Source: Arthrobacter sp. ISL-65 (lineage in GTDB: Bacteria > Actinomycetota > Actinomycetes > Actinomycetales > Micrococcaceae). From it: a stretch of 64,000 nt of DNA. Made by a program: the position numbers and the translations under genes. A model generated the notes under the pieces. It was not told where the DNA came from and ran no database searches. It saw only the letters and a program-made list of their open reading frames with translations. Shown here piece after piece: positions 1 through 9,232 of this stretch (position 1 is its first letter; every line of letters begins with the position of its first letter). The stretch spans positions 19,769 to 83,768 of the forward strand of contig NZ_JAGGPN010000012.1 in the NCBI RefSeq assembly GCF_018613795.1. The letters are read 5' to 3'.

Positions 1-2784
1 CGTGCAGAGCATGTTCTCGACGACGGCGTGGGACTGGGCGACGACGCCCACCTTCCAGCCGGCCTGCACAAGTCGGGAGATGACGTGGGAGCCGACGAAT
101 GTCTTGCCCGTTCCCGGAGGACCCTGCACCGCGAGGTAGGAACGGTCCAGGTGTTCCAGCGCCTGGGTAATGGCAGACACGTAGTCGGCGTTGCCCTCCG
201 CATCGTTGCCGGCTGCAGGCAGATTCGGGATGCTGGCGAGCCTGGGTGCTGTTCGGCGCAGTATGTCCACGCCGGGATGATTGGGAAGTTCTGGCAGCGA
301 GGAGCCGACGAGCTGCGCGAGTTCTGCCAACGCGGCTTCGATGCTGACGGTGGGAATGGGGCGGTCGTCTGTCAGCGCCATGGGCAGCTGGAAGTACGGC
401 GGCACCTTTCCCGTGGACTTCTCCGTGATGGTTATGACGGTCCGGCCGGGCTGATCGGGATGGTCCTCGACGGCTTCCACGAGCGTGCCGAAAATGCCGT
501 CCCGCGAGGGCGGCATGGTGGCTTCATGGCGTGCTTCAGCAGCGCCTGCCGACGACTCCGTTGCGCCCGTGCCCGCGCCTGCCGACCCCGTTGCCGCACC
601 TGCAGGCCGGCCTGCTGCCGCGCGCCGCGGGGTCCGCCCGCCGTCGACCTCCCCGAGGCCCTCAGGCAGGGGGTCCTCGAACATCCTGAACCATTTGGAA
701 CCGGGCTTGAACTCCGAGCCCTCGCTCGTGACCCCGGTGAGCCGCAGGGTGCGTGACTCCGTCCGGGCGCGGGCAGTGGGCGGCGCCCAGTCCGACACGA
801 CCTCAGCCGCTTCGACCATGAACACGTTGCGCTGGTCCCGCCACCTGTCGACCTCGGATTCGAGGCGGTCGAAGTGTTCCCACCAGAACTGCTTGCGCTC
901 CCGTCGGTGATATCCGGTGGCCGCCGCGACCATGGCCACGGCCTGCTCGTCCGGCGTCAGCTCGCGGTGCTCCGGAATGGCGTCCAGAAAGGCGCGCAGG
1001 CTTGCTTCCTCCGGCGAAGGTTCAGCGTCCGGGAGTGCATCCGACGGCGCTTGGGAACCGGAAGCTTCCGGGGCACCGGCTTCCGCAGGAGCACCGATCT
1101 CCGCCAAAGCAGCGGGCGCGCCACCAGCACGCAGTTGCAGCAGCCAGTCCCGGAGGCGCAGCGTGGAAAGGCAGTCGTACTGGTTGTAGTCGGAAATGGA
1201 CGCCAGAATCGCCGTCGCTTCCGCCTGTGTCTCGGCTCCGGCGTCGCGCGCTTCGCAGTAGGCGGCGTAGGCCACCACCGAAGCGCCGGCGTCCTTGACG
1301 TCCCCGGACCGCAGGTTGTCTCCCATGTACAGGGGCTCGAGCTTCTTGATGGAGTAAGAGGCCTCGGAGATGCGGAGTGAGTGCCGGACGGTCGCATAGA
1401 GGTCCACGAGGAGCCCGTCGCGCAGCCACGAATCCACCACGTCCTCGCCGGCTACATGGTTCAGCGAGAGGTTGCGCAGGGCCGTTTTTTCGTAGGGCGC
1501 GTAGTGGTAGACGTGCATGTCCGGATACCGGGCGCGTCGTTCCTCCACGTAGGCGAGGAAGTCCAGGAACGCCTGCCGTTCATCCGCGCGCGAGTGGGCC
1601 CAGAACGGCCGGAACACCGGTTCCTGGCCCGGCGGATCAGTGGGCCGCGGAGCCTCGATCACGCCGAAGAGGTACTCCAGGCCCCATTGGCCCGCGGGAT
1701 CCTGCCAGAGGGGGTCGCCCTCGAAGTCGAAGAAGATGTCGCCCTCACTCGGGGCAGGAATCCCGCCCAGCGCGTTGTCTGCCAGCACCTTGTACGTAAC
1801 GGTGTGCGGCCGGCCCTCCTTCACGAAGGTGCGCGAACCGTCCTCAACCTCACGGCCGGTTTGCATCCTGGCCTGGTCGCGCAGCCGCACCCGCGAACCT
1901 GTGGCCAAATGCAGAGACAGTTCGGCGAGGGCGTCGATGGTGGTAATACCATCCGCAACCAGCTTCTTCCGCTGGGCGGAGGTCATGCCTGCCACCATCA
2001 GCAGGTCCCGGTGCCCGGTCACCTGCTCGGCGCAGTAGTCGCACCTGCCGCAGTAGCTGACACCCGGCTGCTGCCACGCCACGGGGGCCTCCAGGCGGTG
2101 CGCAGCGGTGAGCTCACGGAACCGCGCCCGGCGCTCGCGGTACACGGGCAGCAGATCCGCCAGCGAGTGAAAGCTGCGCTCCATGTTGCCCAGCACCAGG
2201 ATGACGCGCGGGGCGGGTTCGAGTCCGAGACTGATCAGTTGGTCGCCATACGCAGCAAGCTGCAGCAGGGCCCCCACCTTGGCGTGCCGCGCCAGCTTGG
2301 TGTCCCAGACCGCGTACCGCGGGGCACCACCGTCGCCGCCAGTCAGATCGGGACCAGGCGAGTCAGCTTCCTCCCGCACCAGGAAATCCGCATAGCCGAG
2401 GAACTCGCCGTCGAAGAACGTCGCCTGGAAGACAACGTCGGCGCCAGTGCGGAGGGCGGCGGCGGTTTCCCGGGCTTTGTCCGCCAAGTCGGCCCGGTCA
2501 GTGGTTCCGCGGTCTACGCAGTAGACCCCTGTGCCGCGCGCCGGATCCCAGGTGCCGTGCTCGTCGATGAGGGCAGCCAGCACCTTGTGCTCGTGGAGAT
2601 CGCCGAGTTTGCCTGCCCGCGCTTGCATCTCGTCGGCGGGGAAAACGGCTTTGGGGGAGCGGCCCAGCTTCTCGTCGAGGATCCGCAGCGTGCGGTACTC
2701 GCACTCGCTCGCGGCCACGAGGTCGCTGGCTGAAAACACCAGATCAGCGGGCGCTCCCGGCGTGGTTGGGTGGAGCAGGAACAT
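1..2784 (-). CDS. TM0106-family RecB-like nuclease / helicase, partial (3' end outside window)
   Basis: Reads leftwards and runs off the window, so only the N-terminal ~928 residues are visible. The N-terminal part has the RecB-like nuclease layout (D.KLA motif near residue 170) with a cysteine cluster (YCGRCDYC) near residue 255, typical of an Fe-S nuclease domain. A predicted exonuclease-like segment (FFDFEGDP) follows. At the visible end a superfamily 1 Walker A motif (PPGTGKT) begins the helicase domain. Known members of this TM0106 family are 1,100-1,200 residues, so roughly a fifth is missing. Start chosen at the ATG at 2784, where the family-like N-terminus begins. Role inferred: DNA repair or nucleic-acid processing; substrate unknown. 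Confidence 0.88.
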   Translation of the reverse strand, partial: MFLLHPTTPGAPADLVFSASDLVAASECEYRTLRILDEKLGRSPKAVFPADEMQARAGKLGDLHEHKVLAALIDEHGTWDPARGTGVYCVDRGTTDRADLADKARETAAALRTGADVVFQATFFDGEFLGYADFLVREEADSPGPDLTGGDGGAPRYAVWDTKLARHAKVGALLQLAAYGDQLISLGLEPAPRVILVLGNMERSFHSLADLLPVYRERRARFRELTAAHRLEAPVAWQQPGVSYCGRCDYCAEQVTGHRDLLMVAGMTSAQRKKLVADGITTIDALAELSLHLATGSRVRLRDQARMQTGREVEDGSRTFVKEGRPHTVTYKVLADNALGGIPAPSEGDIFFDFEGDPLWQDPAGQWGLEYLFGVIEAPRPTDPPGQEPVFRPFWAHSRADERQAFLDFLAYVEERRARYPDMHVYHYAPYEKTALRNLSLNHVAGEDVVDSWLRDGLLVDLYATVRHSLRISEASYSIKKLEPLYMGDNLRSGDVKDAGASVVAYAAYCEARDAGAETQAEATAILASISDYNQYDCLSTLRLRDWLLQLRAGGAPAALAEIGAPAEAGAPEASGSQAPSDALPDAEPSPEEASLRAFLDAIPEHRELTPDEQAVAMVAAATGYHRRERKQFWWEHFDRLESEVDRWRDQRNVFMVEAAEVVSDWAPPTARARTESRTLRLTGVTSEGSEFKPGSKWFRMFEDPLPEGLGEVDGGRTPRRAAAGRPAGAATGSAGAGTGATESSAGAAEARHEATMPPSRDGIFGTLVEAVEDHPDQPGRTVITITEKSTGKVPPYFQLPMALTDDRPIPTVSIEAALAELAQLVGSSLPELPNHPGVDILRRTAPRLASIPNLPAAGNDAEGNADYVSAITQALEHLDRSYLAVQGPPGTGKTFVGSHVISRLVQAGWKVGVVAQSHAVVENMLCT

Positions 2785-2930
2785 GGGGCCTCCCCATTGG
2801 CAGCCTCGCTCCGGGACGGTTCCCGGTGCGCTGATTTGAATCTAGCAAGAGGCTATGACAACCAAACCGCGCCGGGAGCTTTGCCTACCGAGGAGCTGCG
2901 CCAATGGGGGACCCTCCATGATTGGGCAGA

Positions 2931-3233
2931 TTAGTGGGCGGCCTGCCGTCCATTGTGCGAGTAAGTGAGGCAGTCGGCGTTATCCGGGCCGGGGCCAACG
3001 TGGACTTCCGAGGCCTTGCACATCAGGTGGTCGTTATGGACGCATTCTGCCCGCTGGCATGCCCCGACGCCGGCGAGGACCTTGGGAAGGCCGCCGTGCG
3101 TGCCTGTGTCGATGAAGGTGGCGCACGAGGCGTGGTCTGTGCTGCCGCCAACCGTGATGGCCTCGGCGTTACATTCGGAGTGGTCGTTGAAGGAGCAATT
3201 GGTGACGCTGCAATCGGCTACATGCGTGCTCAT
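2931..3233 (-). CDS. DUF1540 cysteine-rich protein
   Basis: A 100-residue protein with two DUF1540-type modules, each with the pattern C..(5)C....H..C followed by a second cysteine in an ASC or ADC context (residues 8-37 and about 59-88). The regular Cys/His spacing suggests metal binding, but no function is established for the family. The open frame extends upstream, but the ATG at 3233 is preceded by a good Shine-Dalgarno (CTGGAGGAATCCC) and begins the conserved region, so I use it. Stands alone between the helicase gene and the divergent formaldehyde dehydrogenase gene. Confidence 0.8.
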   Translation of the reverse strand: MSTHVADCSVTNCSFNDHSECNAEAITVGGSTDHASCATFIDTGTHGGLPKVLAGVGACQRAECVHNDHLMCKASEVHVGPGPDNADCLTYSHNGRQAAH

Positions 3234-3530
3234 GGGATTCCTCCAGGTTCCGGACGCCCGGGCTGGGCGACGCGCTGTTCCCAACGTAGGCCGGATGGGC
3301 CGGATCAAAAAGACCCAATTGTGTTGCGTAATTGCAGGAACGGCGCCGCGGGCTCCCGAGCCCCATGGACCCTTTGCGGGCACCGTTCTAGACTGGCAGG
3401 ACCCTCCACCTTTCAGGCGTGACGACGCCGTCCCGCCATCCAAGGGAATGCCCCGGAGGGAGCATCAAATCGCTCATGAATCACCGCCGACCCTTCACGG
3501 GGAAGGGTCCGTGACGCCAGGAGGAAAGAG

Positions 3531-4742
3531 ATGGAAGGGAACAAAGCCGTTGCCTACAAGGCACCCGGCAAGGTGGAAGTCATCGATATCGATTACCCCA
3601 CTTTTGAACTCAAGGACGGGCCGGGGGTCAATCCGGCCAACGTGGGGCGCCAAGTTCCCCACGGTGCAATTCTCAAGACGGTGGCCACCAACATCTGCGG
3701 CTCGGACCAGCACATGGTCCGCGGGCGGACCACGGCGCCGCCGGACCTGGTGCTGGGCCACGAAATCACCGGCGAGGTGGTGGAGGTGGGGCCCGGCGTC
3801 GAATTCATCAAGGTGGGAGACGTCTGCTCCGTACCGTTCAATATCTCGTGCGGAAGGTGCCGGAACTGCAAGGAGCGCAAGACCGGGATCTGCCTCAACG
3901 TGAACCCGGACCGCCCTGGTAGCGCCTATGGCTACGTGGACATGGGCGGCTGGGTGGGCGGCCAGGCCAACTATGTTCTGGTGCCCTATGCGGACTGGAA
4001 CCTGCTCAAATTCCCGGACAAGGACCAGGCCATGGAGAAGATCCTGGACCTCGCTATGCTCTCGGACATCTTTCCTACCGGCTACCACGGTGCCGTCTCG
4101 GCAGGAGTCGGCGTCGGCTCCACCGTTTACGTCGCAGGGGCCGGTCCTGTGGGCCTCGCAGCGGCGACCAGCGCGCAACTGCTGGGTGCCGCCGTCGTAA
4201 TCGTGGGCGACATGAACAGTGACCGTCTGACCCAGGCGCGCAGTTTCGGCTGCGAAACGGTGGACCTCACCAAGGGCGGGCCGGCGGAGCAGATCGAACA
4301 GATCCTGGGCGTGCCGGAGGTGGACTGCGGCGTGGATGCCGTGGGCTTCGAGGCGAAAGGCCACGGCCAGGGTGCGCAGGAGGCGCCGGCAACCGTGCTG
4401 AATTCGCTAATGGACATCGCTGCTGCCGGTGGCGCGCTGGGCATTCCGGGCCTGTATGTGACGGGCGATCCGGGCGGCATCGACGAGTCTGCCAAGAAGG
4501 GTTCGCTGAGCCTGAGCCTGGGCACCGGCTGGGCGAAGTCGCTGAGCTTCACCACGGGCCAGTGCCCGGTGATGAAGTACAACCGGCAGCTGATGATGGC
4601 GATCCTCAAGGACCGCGTGAGCATCGCCAAGAACGTTAACGCGAAGCCGATCCTGCTGGAGGACGCACCGAAGGGGTACGCCGAGTTCGACGCCGGCGCC
4701 GCCACCAAGTACGTGCTGAACCCGAACGGATACCTCAGCTGA
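3531..4742 (+). CDS. fdhA: glutathione-independent formaldehyde dehydrogenase, zinc MDR family
   Basis: 403 residues, full length for the Pseudomonas putida-type formaldehyde dehydrogenase/dismutase group, which oxidises formaldehyde to formate using NAD without a thiol cofactor. Visible: catalytic zinc ligands in NICGSDQH and GHE (residues about 56-85), the structural-zinc cysteines in CGRCRNC...C (about 105-120), a Rossmann motif (AGAGPVGLAA, about residue 203), and the long insert around residues 270-320 that marks this subgroup. AGGAGG lies 6 nt before the ATG. Monocistronic as far as can be seen; the next gene starts 126 bp downstream. Confidence 0.92.
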   Translation: MEGNKAVAYKAPGKVEVIDIDYPTFELKDGPGVNPANVGRQVPHGAILKTVATNICGSDQHMVRGRTTAPPDLVLGHEITGEVVEVGPGVEFIKVGDVCSVPFNISCGRCRNCKERKTGICLNVNPDRPGSAYGYVDMGGWVGGQANYVLVPYADWNLLKFPDKDQAMEKILDLAMLSDIFPTGYHGAVSAGVGVGSTVYVAGAGPVGLAAATSAQLLGAAVVIVGDMNSDRLTQARSFGCETVDLTKGGPAEQIEQILGVPEVDCGVDAVGFEAKGHGQGAQEAPATVLNSLMDIAAAGGALGIPGLYVTGDPGGIDESAKKGSLSLSLGTGWAKSLSFTTGQCPVMKYNRQLMMAILKDRVSIAKNVNAKPILLEDAPKGYAEFDAGAATKYVLNPNGYLS

Positions 4743-4868
4743 CGTAGATGCAGCACGGGGACCGTGTGCGGTCCGGCCCAATGGGTTGGGCCGCACGCGG
4801 TCCCCATTGCCGTCGTCGGGGAGTAGGACCAGACTCGTGGAAAGACCAACCCAGGTGCAGGAGGAGAT

Positions 4869-5165
4869 ATGAACAGCCAACCTGACGAAACTCCGCTCGA
4901 AGTGCCGGAAGCGGATGCGTTTGAGCAGCGCCAGCCGGCAGGCGGGGAGTCCGGGGACGAGGAACAGCGGCCGTTACCCGAGGATGTTCCCGAGGCGGAT
5001 GCCTTGGAGCAGCGGACTCCGCTGAGGTCCAACGGGCCGCCCGCCGCCCCCGATCTCTCAGCCGAGGAAGCGGCCGAGGCCGACGCCATTGAGCAGGCCG
5101 CGGGCACGCCCGGCAGCGATGAGGACGACTACCCGTTAGCGGGCGAGGTGCCGGAGCAGGGCTGA
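4869..5165 (+). CDS. small acidic repeat protein (EADAxEQ repeats)
   Basis: 98 residues, strongly acidic, with no membrane segment or cysteine. It is built from three diverged units around the motif (P/A)EADA(F/L/I)EQ, at about residues 14-22, 41-49 and 65-73, plus a final VPEQG. The linkers are rich in Pro, Gly and Glu, so it is probably disordered. A strong Shine-Dalgarno (AGGAGGAGAT) precedes the ATG. I do not know its function; the repeats look like short linear motifs for binding a partner. Similar small proteins occur in other actinobacteria. Confidence 0.75.
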   Translation: MNSQPDETPLEVPEADAFEQRQPAGGESGDEEQRPLPEDVPEADALEQRTPLRSNGPPAAPDLSAEEAAEADAIEQAAGTPGSDEDDYPLAGEVPEQG

Positions 5166-5205
5166 GCGGCCGCAGGCCCGCGGCTCCCGGCGGCGGTGCG
5201 TCCGG

Positions 5206-5943
5206 TCACTTGCCGCCGGCCACCGTGCCGCCGCACTGGGCCAGGACGGAGGCCATCGCGGTGCGCTCGGCCTGGGTCACCCACAGCTTGTACTTCGCCT
5301 TGACTGAAATCTGCCGCGCGACGTACGGGCAGCGGTAGGCCTTGCTGCTCGGCAGCCAGGTGGCGGCGTCGCCGTCGGACTTTTGCTGGTTGGCGGGGCC
5401 GGATGCGGCCAACAGGTTGAGGGGATCATTGGCGAAGGCGGTCCGCTGTGCCTTGCTGAGGCGCTGGGCACCCTTCTGCCACGCGTCGCTCAGGGCAACG
5501 ACGTGGTCGATCTGCACCGCGCTGCTGGTTTTGCTGCCGCGGGTGAAGGCGATGGTGGTGGCCGTGTACGGATCAGCCAGGGAGCCCGTCAGGACGATGC
5601 AGTTGTTTGTGCCCGGCTTGACGGTCGTCTTGGTGAGGTCCCGGGCGAGGATGTCGTTGCGGGTATCGCAGCCGTTGTGGTCCGTGTCTTGCCATGCCGG
5701 CCCAAACTCTTCCCGGTCGTAGCCCGTTTTGGGTGCGCGTCCTTTGACCGGCAGGGTGGCGAGGAGGTCGGCTGCTTTGACAGCGTAGCCGGGCGGGTTG
5801 CCGGCTGACCCGCCGGGGACAGCGTCCGACGACGGCTGCCGGGTTGCGCTGACGGCTCCGCCGCAGGCGGTGGTGGCCAGGATGACGGCGGCAAGGGCGC
5901 CGGCTGCAAACCAGTTCCTCTTGCGGGGCGGTGCGTGGTGCAA
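5206..5943 (-). CDS. secreted or lipid-anchored HNH nuclease (DUF1524/GmrSD C-terminal type)
   Basis: About 245 residues. A basic N-terminus (PPRKRN) precedes a hydrophobic stretch and a lipobox-like LATTAC, so it is probably exported and lipid-anchored. The nuclease core is visible: DTDHNGCDTRNDIL, then the HNH first strand IDHVVAL, then NDPLNL and a final NQQKSD segment, the order seen in DUF1524 HNH nucleases. The catalytic His is in IDHVV. I use the TTG at 5943, preceded by GGGAG at suitable spacing; the frame is open to 6099, but that adds a non-signal-like leader. Likely acts on extracellular DNA. Confidence 0.82.
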   Translation of the reverse strand: MHHAPPRKRNWFAAGALAAVILATTACGGAVSATRQPSSDAVPGGSAGNPPGYAVKAADLLATLPVKGRAPKTGYDREEFGPAWQDTDHNGCDTRNDILARDLTKTTVKPGTNNCIVLTGSLADPYTATTIAFTRGSKTSSAVQIDHVVALSDAWQKGAQRLSKAQRTAFANDPLNLLAASGPANQQKSDGDAATWLPSSKAYRCPYVARQISVKAKYKLWVTQAERTAMASVLAQCGGTVAGGK

Positions 5944-6305
5944 GGCGGTGTACTCCCGTGGCGCTGGTTGTCGATTCAACGATCGATCGTACTGGCCGGC
6001 CGGGCGGAGCTGGCGGTGCCACGCGGATGACGTACTGAAACGCAGAGAGCCCCGCAGTGCCTGACGGCTTTGCGGGGCTTCTCCTAGCGGCAGGACCACC
6101 CCGGATGGGGGATACGCGGTGGGCCTGTTCCTAGGCTAGAGAAGTTTCCTGAAAATTGGCTAGGAATGTGCTGGTTTTCTTGCACAGCTGTTTTGGCTGC
6201 CCGCGTGACCACCGGTGAAGCTACTCGTCCTTGACTTCACCGCCGGGCTAAACCAGTGTTGAAATCGCACTGACCAGCAGGTTTTTCCTTCAAAGGAGAT
6301 GCGTC
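5944..6305. other. intergenic region between divergent genes
   Basis: No convincing gene. It holds a hairpin at 6048-6079 and an AT-richer stretch at about 6140-6185 that may carry the yceI promoter; no clean -35/-10 pair was seen. Confidence 0.5.
6048..6079. terminator. GC-rich hairpin (terminator-like)
   Basis: AGCCCCGCA pairs with TGCGGGGCT around a 14-nt loop, followed by TTCTCCT. It resembles an intrinsic terminator but lies between two divergent genes, so it would end no visible gene. It may be left over from a lost gene or act in the leader of one of the neighbours. Confidence 0.4.
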
Positions 6306-6851
6306 ATGACTCTTCCCGCAGGCCTGACCCCCGGCATCTGGACTCTCGACATGTCCCACAGTGAGATCGGCTTCAGCGTGCGGCACGCCGGGATCAGCAA
6401 GGTCCGCGGGCGGTTCCGGGAAGCAACCGGCGAGGCCCATGTGCGGGATACCCTGGCCGATTCGTCGCTGCATGCCAGCGTGAGCACCGCCAGCTTCGAT
6501 TCCGGTGACGCCAACCGAGACGCCCACGTGCAGGGGGCGGACTTCTTCGACGTTGCAGAGTATCCGGAGATGGCGTTCAAGGGCACGCACATTGAGGGCG
6601 ACGGCGAGGATTACACCCTGACCGGCGACCTCACCATCAAGGGCATCACCAAGCCGGTCGAGCTCGAGGTTGAGTTCACCGGCGTCGCCGTCGACCCCTT
6701 CGGCGCCACGCGTGCAGGCTTCTCCGCCGAGACCGACATCAGCCGCAAGGAGTTCGGCCTGACTTGGAACGCGGCCCTCGAAGCCGGCGGGCTCCTGGTC
6801 AGCGACAAGGTGAAGATCAACCTCGAGGCCGCGCTGGTGAAGCAGGGGTAA
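6306..6851 (+). CDS. YceI family lipocalin-like protein
   Basis: 181 residues, normal length for YceI proteins, which form a beta-barrel that binds polyisoprenoid-like lipids. It starts with the characteristic G.W..D..HS.I.F.VRH (residues 9-26) and has the NRD.H.....FFD..YP motif near residue 62 and TIKG.TKPV near 108. No signal peptide, so cytoplasmic here, as is usual in actinobacteria. Shine-Dalgarno AAAGGAGATG precedes the ATG. Monocistronic. Substrate not determinable. Confidence 0.9.
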   Translation: MTLPAGLTPGIWTLDMSHSEIGFSVRHAGISKVRGRFREATGEAHVRDTLADSSLHASVSTASFDSGDANRDAHVQGADFFDVAEYPEMAFKGTHIEGDGEDYTLTGDLTIKGITKPVELEVEFTGVAVDPFGATRAGFSAETDISRKEFGLTWNAALEAGGLLVSDKVKINLEAALVKQG

Positions 6852-6868
6852 GCCGCCGAACCAAGGAC

Positions 6869-6922
6869 CGCTGATCGAGCTTGTCGAGATCAGGTCTGGG
6901 TTTCGACAGCCTCAACCAGCGG
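6869..6922. repeat. TTGAGCCTGTCGAAACC-type inverted repeat
   Basis: Two imperfect inverted arms, CTGATCGAGCTTGTCGA (from 6871) and TTTCGACAGCCTCAACCAG (from 6901), around a short spacer, lying between the 3' ends of the convergent yceI and gntR genes. Related half-sites occur at 22052-22106 and 25320-25414. It may act as a bidirectional terminator or be a dispersed repeat. Confidence 0.7.
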
Positions 6923-6924
6923 AC

Positions 6925-7656
6925 TCAGGAAAGCCGGGCGATGCTTCGCCTTACGGGGCGGGATACTGTGCCGTCCGAGAAGAGCTCGGGTGATGACGCC
7001 TGGATGCGCTTGACGTCCTCGAAGACGCCGCGCAGGTGGACGCGCAGGGAGCTGTCTGCTTCGGTGCGGTTGTTGGCCTCGAGTGCGTCCACCACGGCAG
7101 TGTGCTGTTCGATCAGCGTGGACACGGGCCGGGTGTCGATCAGGCTGAGCCGGCGGGCACGGTCCAGGTGGGCCTTGGCCGAGTTGACCGCGGTCCAGGC
7201 CGACTCGTGCCCTGCCAGGCGAAGGAGCCCGCGGTGGAAGTCCTCGTCAAGCCGGAAGAACTCCTCGACGTCGCCGGCCGCCTCTGCGTTCCGCTGTGCG
7301 CCCAGGATCTCCCGCAGGCCGGCGAGTCCGGAGGCGTCAACCACCGCATCCTTCAGGGAGGCGCATTCAATGGCCTCGCGGACAAACTGGGCCTCCGCTA
7401 CACGGCCCAGGTCCACAAGCGAGACGAACGAACCGATCTGCGGGAAGACGTGCACCAGGCCCTCTTCGCGCAGCAGGATGAGGCTCTCTCGCACGGGCGT
7501 CCGGCTGACACCTAGTTCCTGGGCGAGCTCGTTTTCGGACAGCGGCTCGCCGGGCGGAAGCTGCAGGGAGATGATGCGACGCCGGAGCGTATCCAGTGTC
7601 TGGTCCCGCACGGAAAGCCGCGGAGACTGCCCTTTTTCGGGTTTGCCGGTTGCCAT
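6925..7656 (-). CDS. GntR-family regulator (FadR/FCD subgroup) of the sugar-acid operon
   Basis: 243 residues. Winged-helix DNA-binding domain at residues 18-85 with the family signature PGEPLSENELAQELGVSRTPVRE. An all-helical FCD effector domain follows (about 90-225) with the metal-binding Asp/His positions suggested by DEDFHRGLL near residue 138. Divergent from the 7814-14673 operon, with a 157-bp shared intergenic region, so it most likely represses that operon until a sugar acid or KDG-type intermediate binds. The ATG start fits the family N-terminus; no strong Shine-Dalgarno. Confidence 0.9.
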   Translation of the reverse strand: MATGKPEKGQSPRLSVRDQTLDTLRRRIISLQLPPGEPLSENELAQELGVSRTPVRESLILLREEGLVHVFPQIGSFVSLVDLGRVAEAQFVREAIECASLKDAVVDASGLAGLREILGAQRNAEAAGDVEEFFRLDEDFHRGLLRLAGHESAWTAVNSAKAHLDRARRLSLIDTRPVSTLIEQHTAVVDALEANNRTEADSSLRVHLRGVFEDVKRIQASSPELFSDGTVSRPVRRSIARLS

Positions 7657-7675
7657 GCATCCAGTGTAGCCATCG

Positions 7676-7710
7676 TTGACAAACTAGAATGGTAGTGCTT
7701 GTATGGTAGT
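7676..7710 (+). promoter_or_regulatory. candidate promoter and operator for the sugar-acid operon
   Basis: TTGACA at 7676-7681 is a good -35 box. ATGGTAGT occurs twice, at 7689-7696 and 7703-7710, 14 bp apart, in the spacer/-10 area. The direct repeat in the shared region of a GntR gene and its likely target is a candidate operator. The -10 box is not clear. Confidence 0.45.
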
Positions 7711-7813
7711 CAGCAAGCGGCCGCAGGACAGCTCTCCTGTCCGACAAACCGGCCACATTTCACAGGCATATCTCTCCACCTCCCCTTCTTCATCGCCTGC
7801 AAAGGAGCAACAG

Positions 7814-9232
7814 ATGACCGAGAGCATCGCACCGCCCACCGCCAAGACCGAAACAAGGACCACTCGCGACCTTGCGAAGGTTGCGGTTTCCGGCTGGCTG
7901 GGAACGGCCATGGAATTCATGGACTTCCAGCTCTACTCGCTGGCTGCGGCTATCGTCTTCAACAAGATCTTCTTCCCCGACGTGAGCCCGGTCGTCGGCC
8001 TCATCGCCGCGATGGCAACCTACGGTGTGGGCTACGTGGCCCGCCTGGTCGGTGCCGTGTACTTCGGCCGCATGGGTGACAGGATCGGCCGCAAGAAGGT
8101 CCTCTTCATCACCATCGCGCTGATGGGTGCGTCAACCACGCTCATCGGCGTCCTGCCCACTTACGCCATGGTCGGCATCTGGGCGCCCATCCTCCTCGTG
8201 GCCCTGCGCCTGATCCAGGGCTTCGGTGCTGGCGCGGAAATCGCCGGCGCCACAGTGATGCTGGCGGAATACGCCCCGGCCCGCCGCCGCGGTCTCATTT
8301 CCTCCCTCGTCTGCCTCGGCACCAACTCCGGCACCCTCGCCGCCTCCGCGCTTTGGGCCATTCTGGTGGCGGTTCTCTCCGAGGACCAACTGCTGACCTG
8401 GGGCTGGCGCCTGCCGTTCCTGGCCAGCTTCCTGCTGATGATTTTCGCCGTCTGGATCCGCCGCTCCCTCAAGGAGAGCCCCGTTTTCGAACAGCGTGAG
8501 GACGTCGTCGACGGCGTCGCACTCGCCAAGCGTGACCTCGCCGCCGAGGCGGGCACCGCATCAAACGAAGCAGGCCAGGCCAAGCACACCACCCAGTCCA
8601 CCAGCACGATCGAAGCCGCGCTGCACCAGCGCAAGGGCAAGTCCTTCCTGATCGCCCTCGGCCTCCGCTTCGGGCAGGCCGGCAACTCCGGGCTCATCCA
8701 GACCTTCCTCATCGGCTACCTCGCCACGGTCCTGCTCATGAACAAGTCCGTCGGCACCACGGCCATAATGATCGGCTCGATCATCGGCTTCGCCACCATC
8801 CCGCTGATCGGCCTCCTGGGCGACCGCTTCGGCCGCCGGCCCCTCTACATCATCCTGAGCGCCCTCACCGCCCTGTTCGCGATCCCCATGATGATGATGG
8901 TCACCAGCGGTAACCCGACGCTTGTCACCATCGCCGTGGTCGCCGGCCTGAACCTGGGCGTGCTGAGCCTCTTCTCGATGGAAAGCGTCACCATGGCCGA
9001 GTTCTTCGGAGCCCGCACCCGCTTCACGCAGCTGGCCCTGGCCAAGGAGATCGGCGGCATCCTCGCCACGGCGATCGGCCCGATCCTCGCCGCCACGCTC
9101 ACCGCCGTCACCGGGCACTGGTGGCCGCTGGCAGCCATGCTCATCGGCTACTCGCTGATCACCCTGGTGGCCGCCACAGTAGGACCCGAGGTCCGCGGCC
9201 GCGACATGGTCCGCCTGGAAGACGCCGCATGA
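7814..9232 (+). CDS. MHS-type major facilitator symporter (sugar acid uptake)
   Basis: 472 residues with 12 predicted membrane segments. Carries the MFS motif between helices 2 and 3 (GRMGDRIGRKKVL), repeated in the second half as LGDRFGRRPLY, and the N-terminal GTAMEFMDFQLY typical of metabolite:H+ symporters. The open frame reaches 7703, but the ATG at 7814 has a fine Shine-Dalgarno (AAAGGAGCAACAG), so I start there. First gene of the operon; it overlaps the next gene as ATGA. Substrate inferred from the pathway genes: a hexonate or hexuronate such as L-gulonate or fructuronate. Confidence 0.88.
   Translation: MTESIAPPTAKTETRTTRDLAKVAVSGWLGTAMEFMDFQLYSLAAAIVFNKIFFPDVSPVVGLIAAMATYGVGYVARLVGAVYFGRMGDRIGRKKVLFITIALMGASTTLIGVLPTYAMVGIWAPILLVALRLIQGFGAGAEIAGATVMLAEYAPARRRGLISSLVCLGTNSGTLAASALWAILVAVLSEDQLLTWGWRLPFLASFLLMIFAVWIRRSLKESPVFEQREDVVDGVALAKRDLAAEAGTASNEAGQAKHTTQSTSTIEAALHQRKGKSFLIALGLRFGQAGNSGLIQTFLIGYLATVLLMNKSVGTTAIMIGSIIGFATIPLIGLLGDRFGRRPLYIILSALTALFAIPMMMMVTSGNPTLVTIAVVAGLNLGVLSLFSMESVTMAEFFGARTRFTQLALAKEIGGILATAIGPILAATLTAVTGHWWPLAAMLIGYSLITLVAATVGPEVRGRDMVRLEDAA

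Noticed and set aside
7672..7683. ATCGTTGACAAA before the sugar-acid operon as another member of the ATTGTTGACAAT family
   Set aside because: Two mismatches destroy the symmetry, and the local GntR and direct repeat explain the site better.
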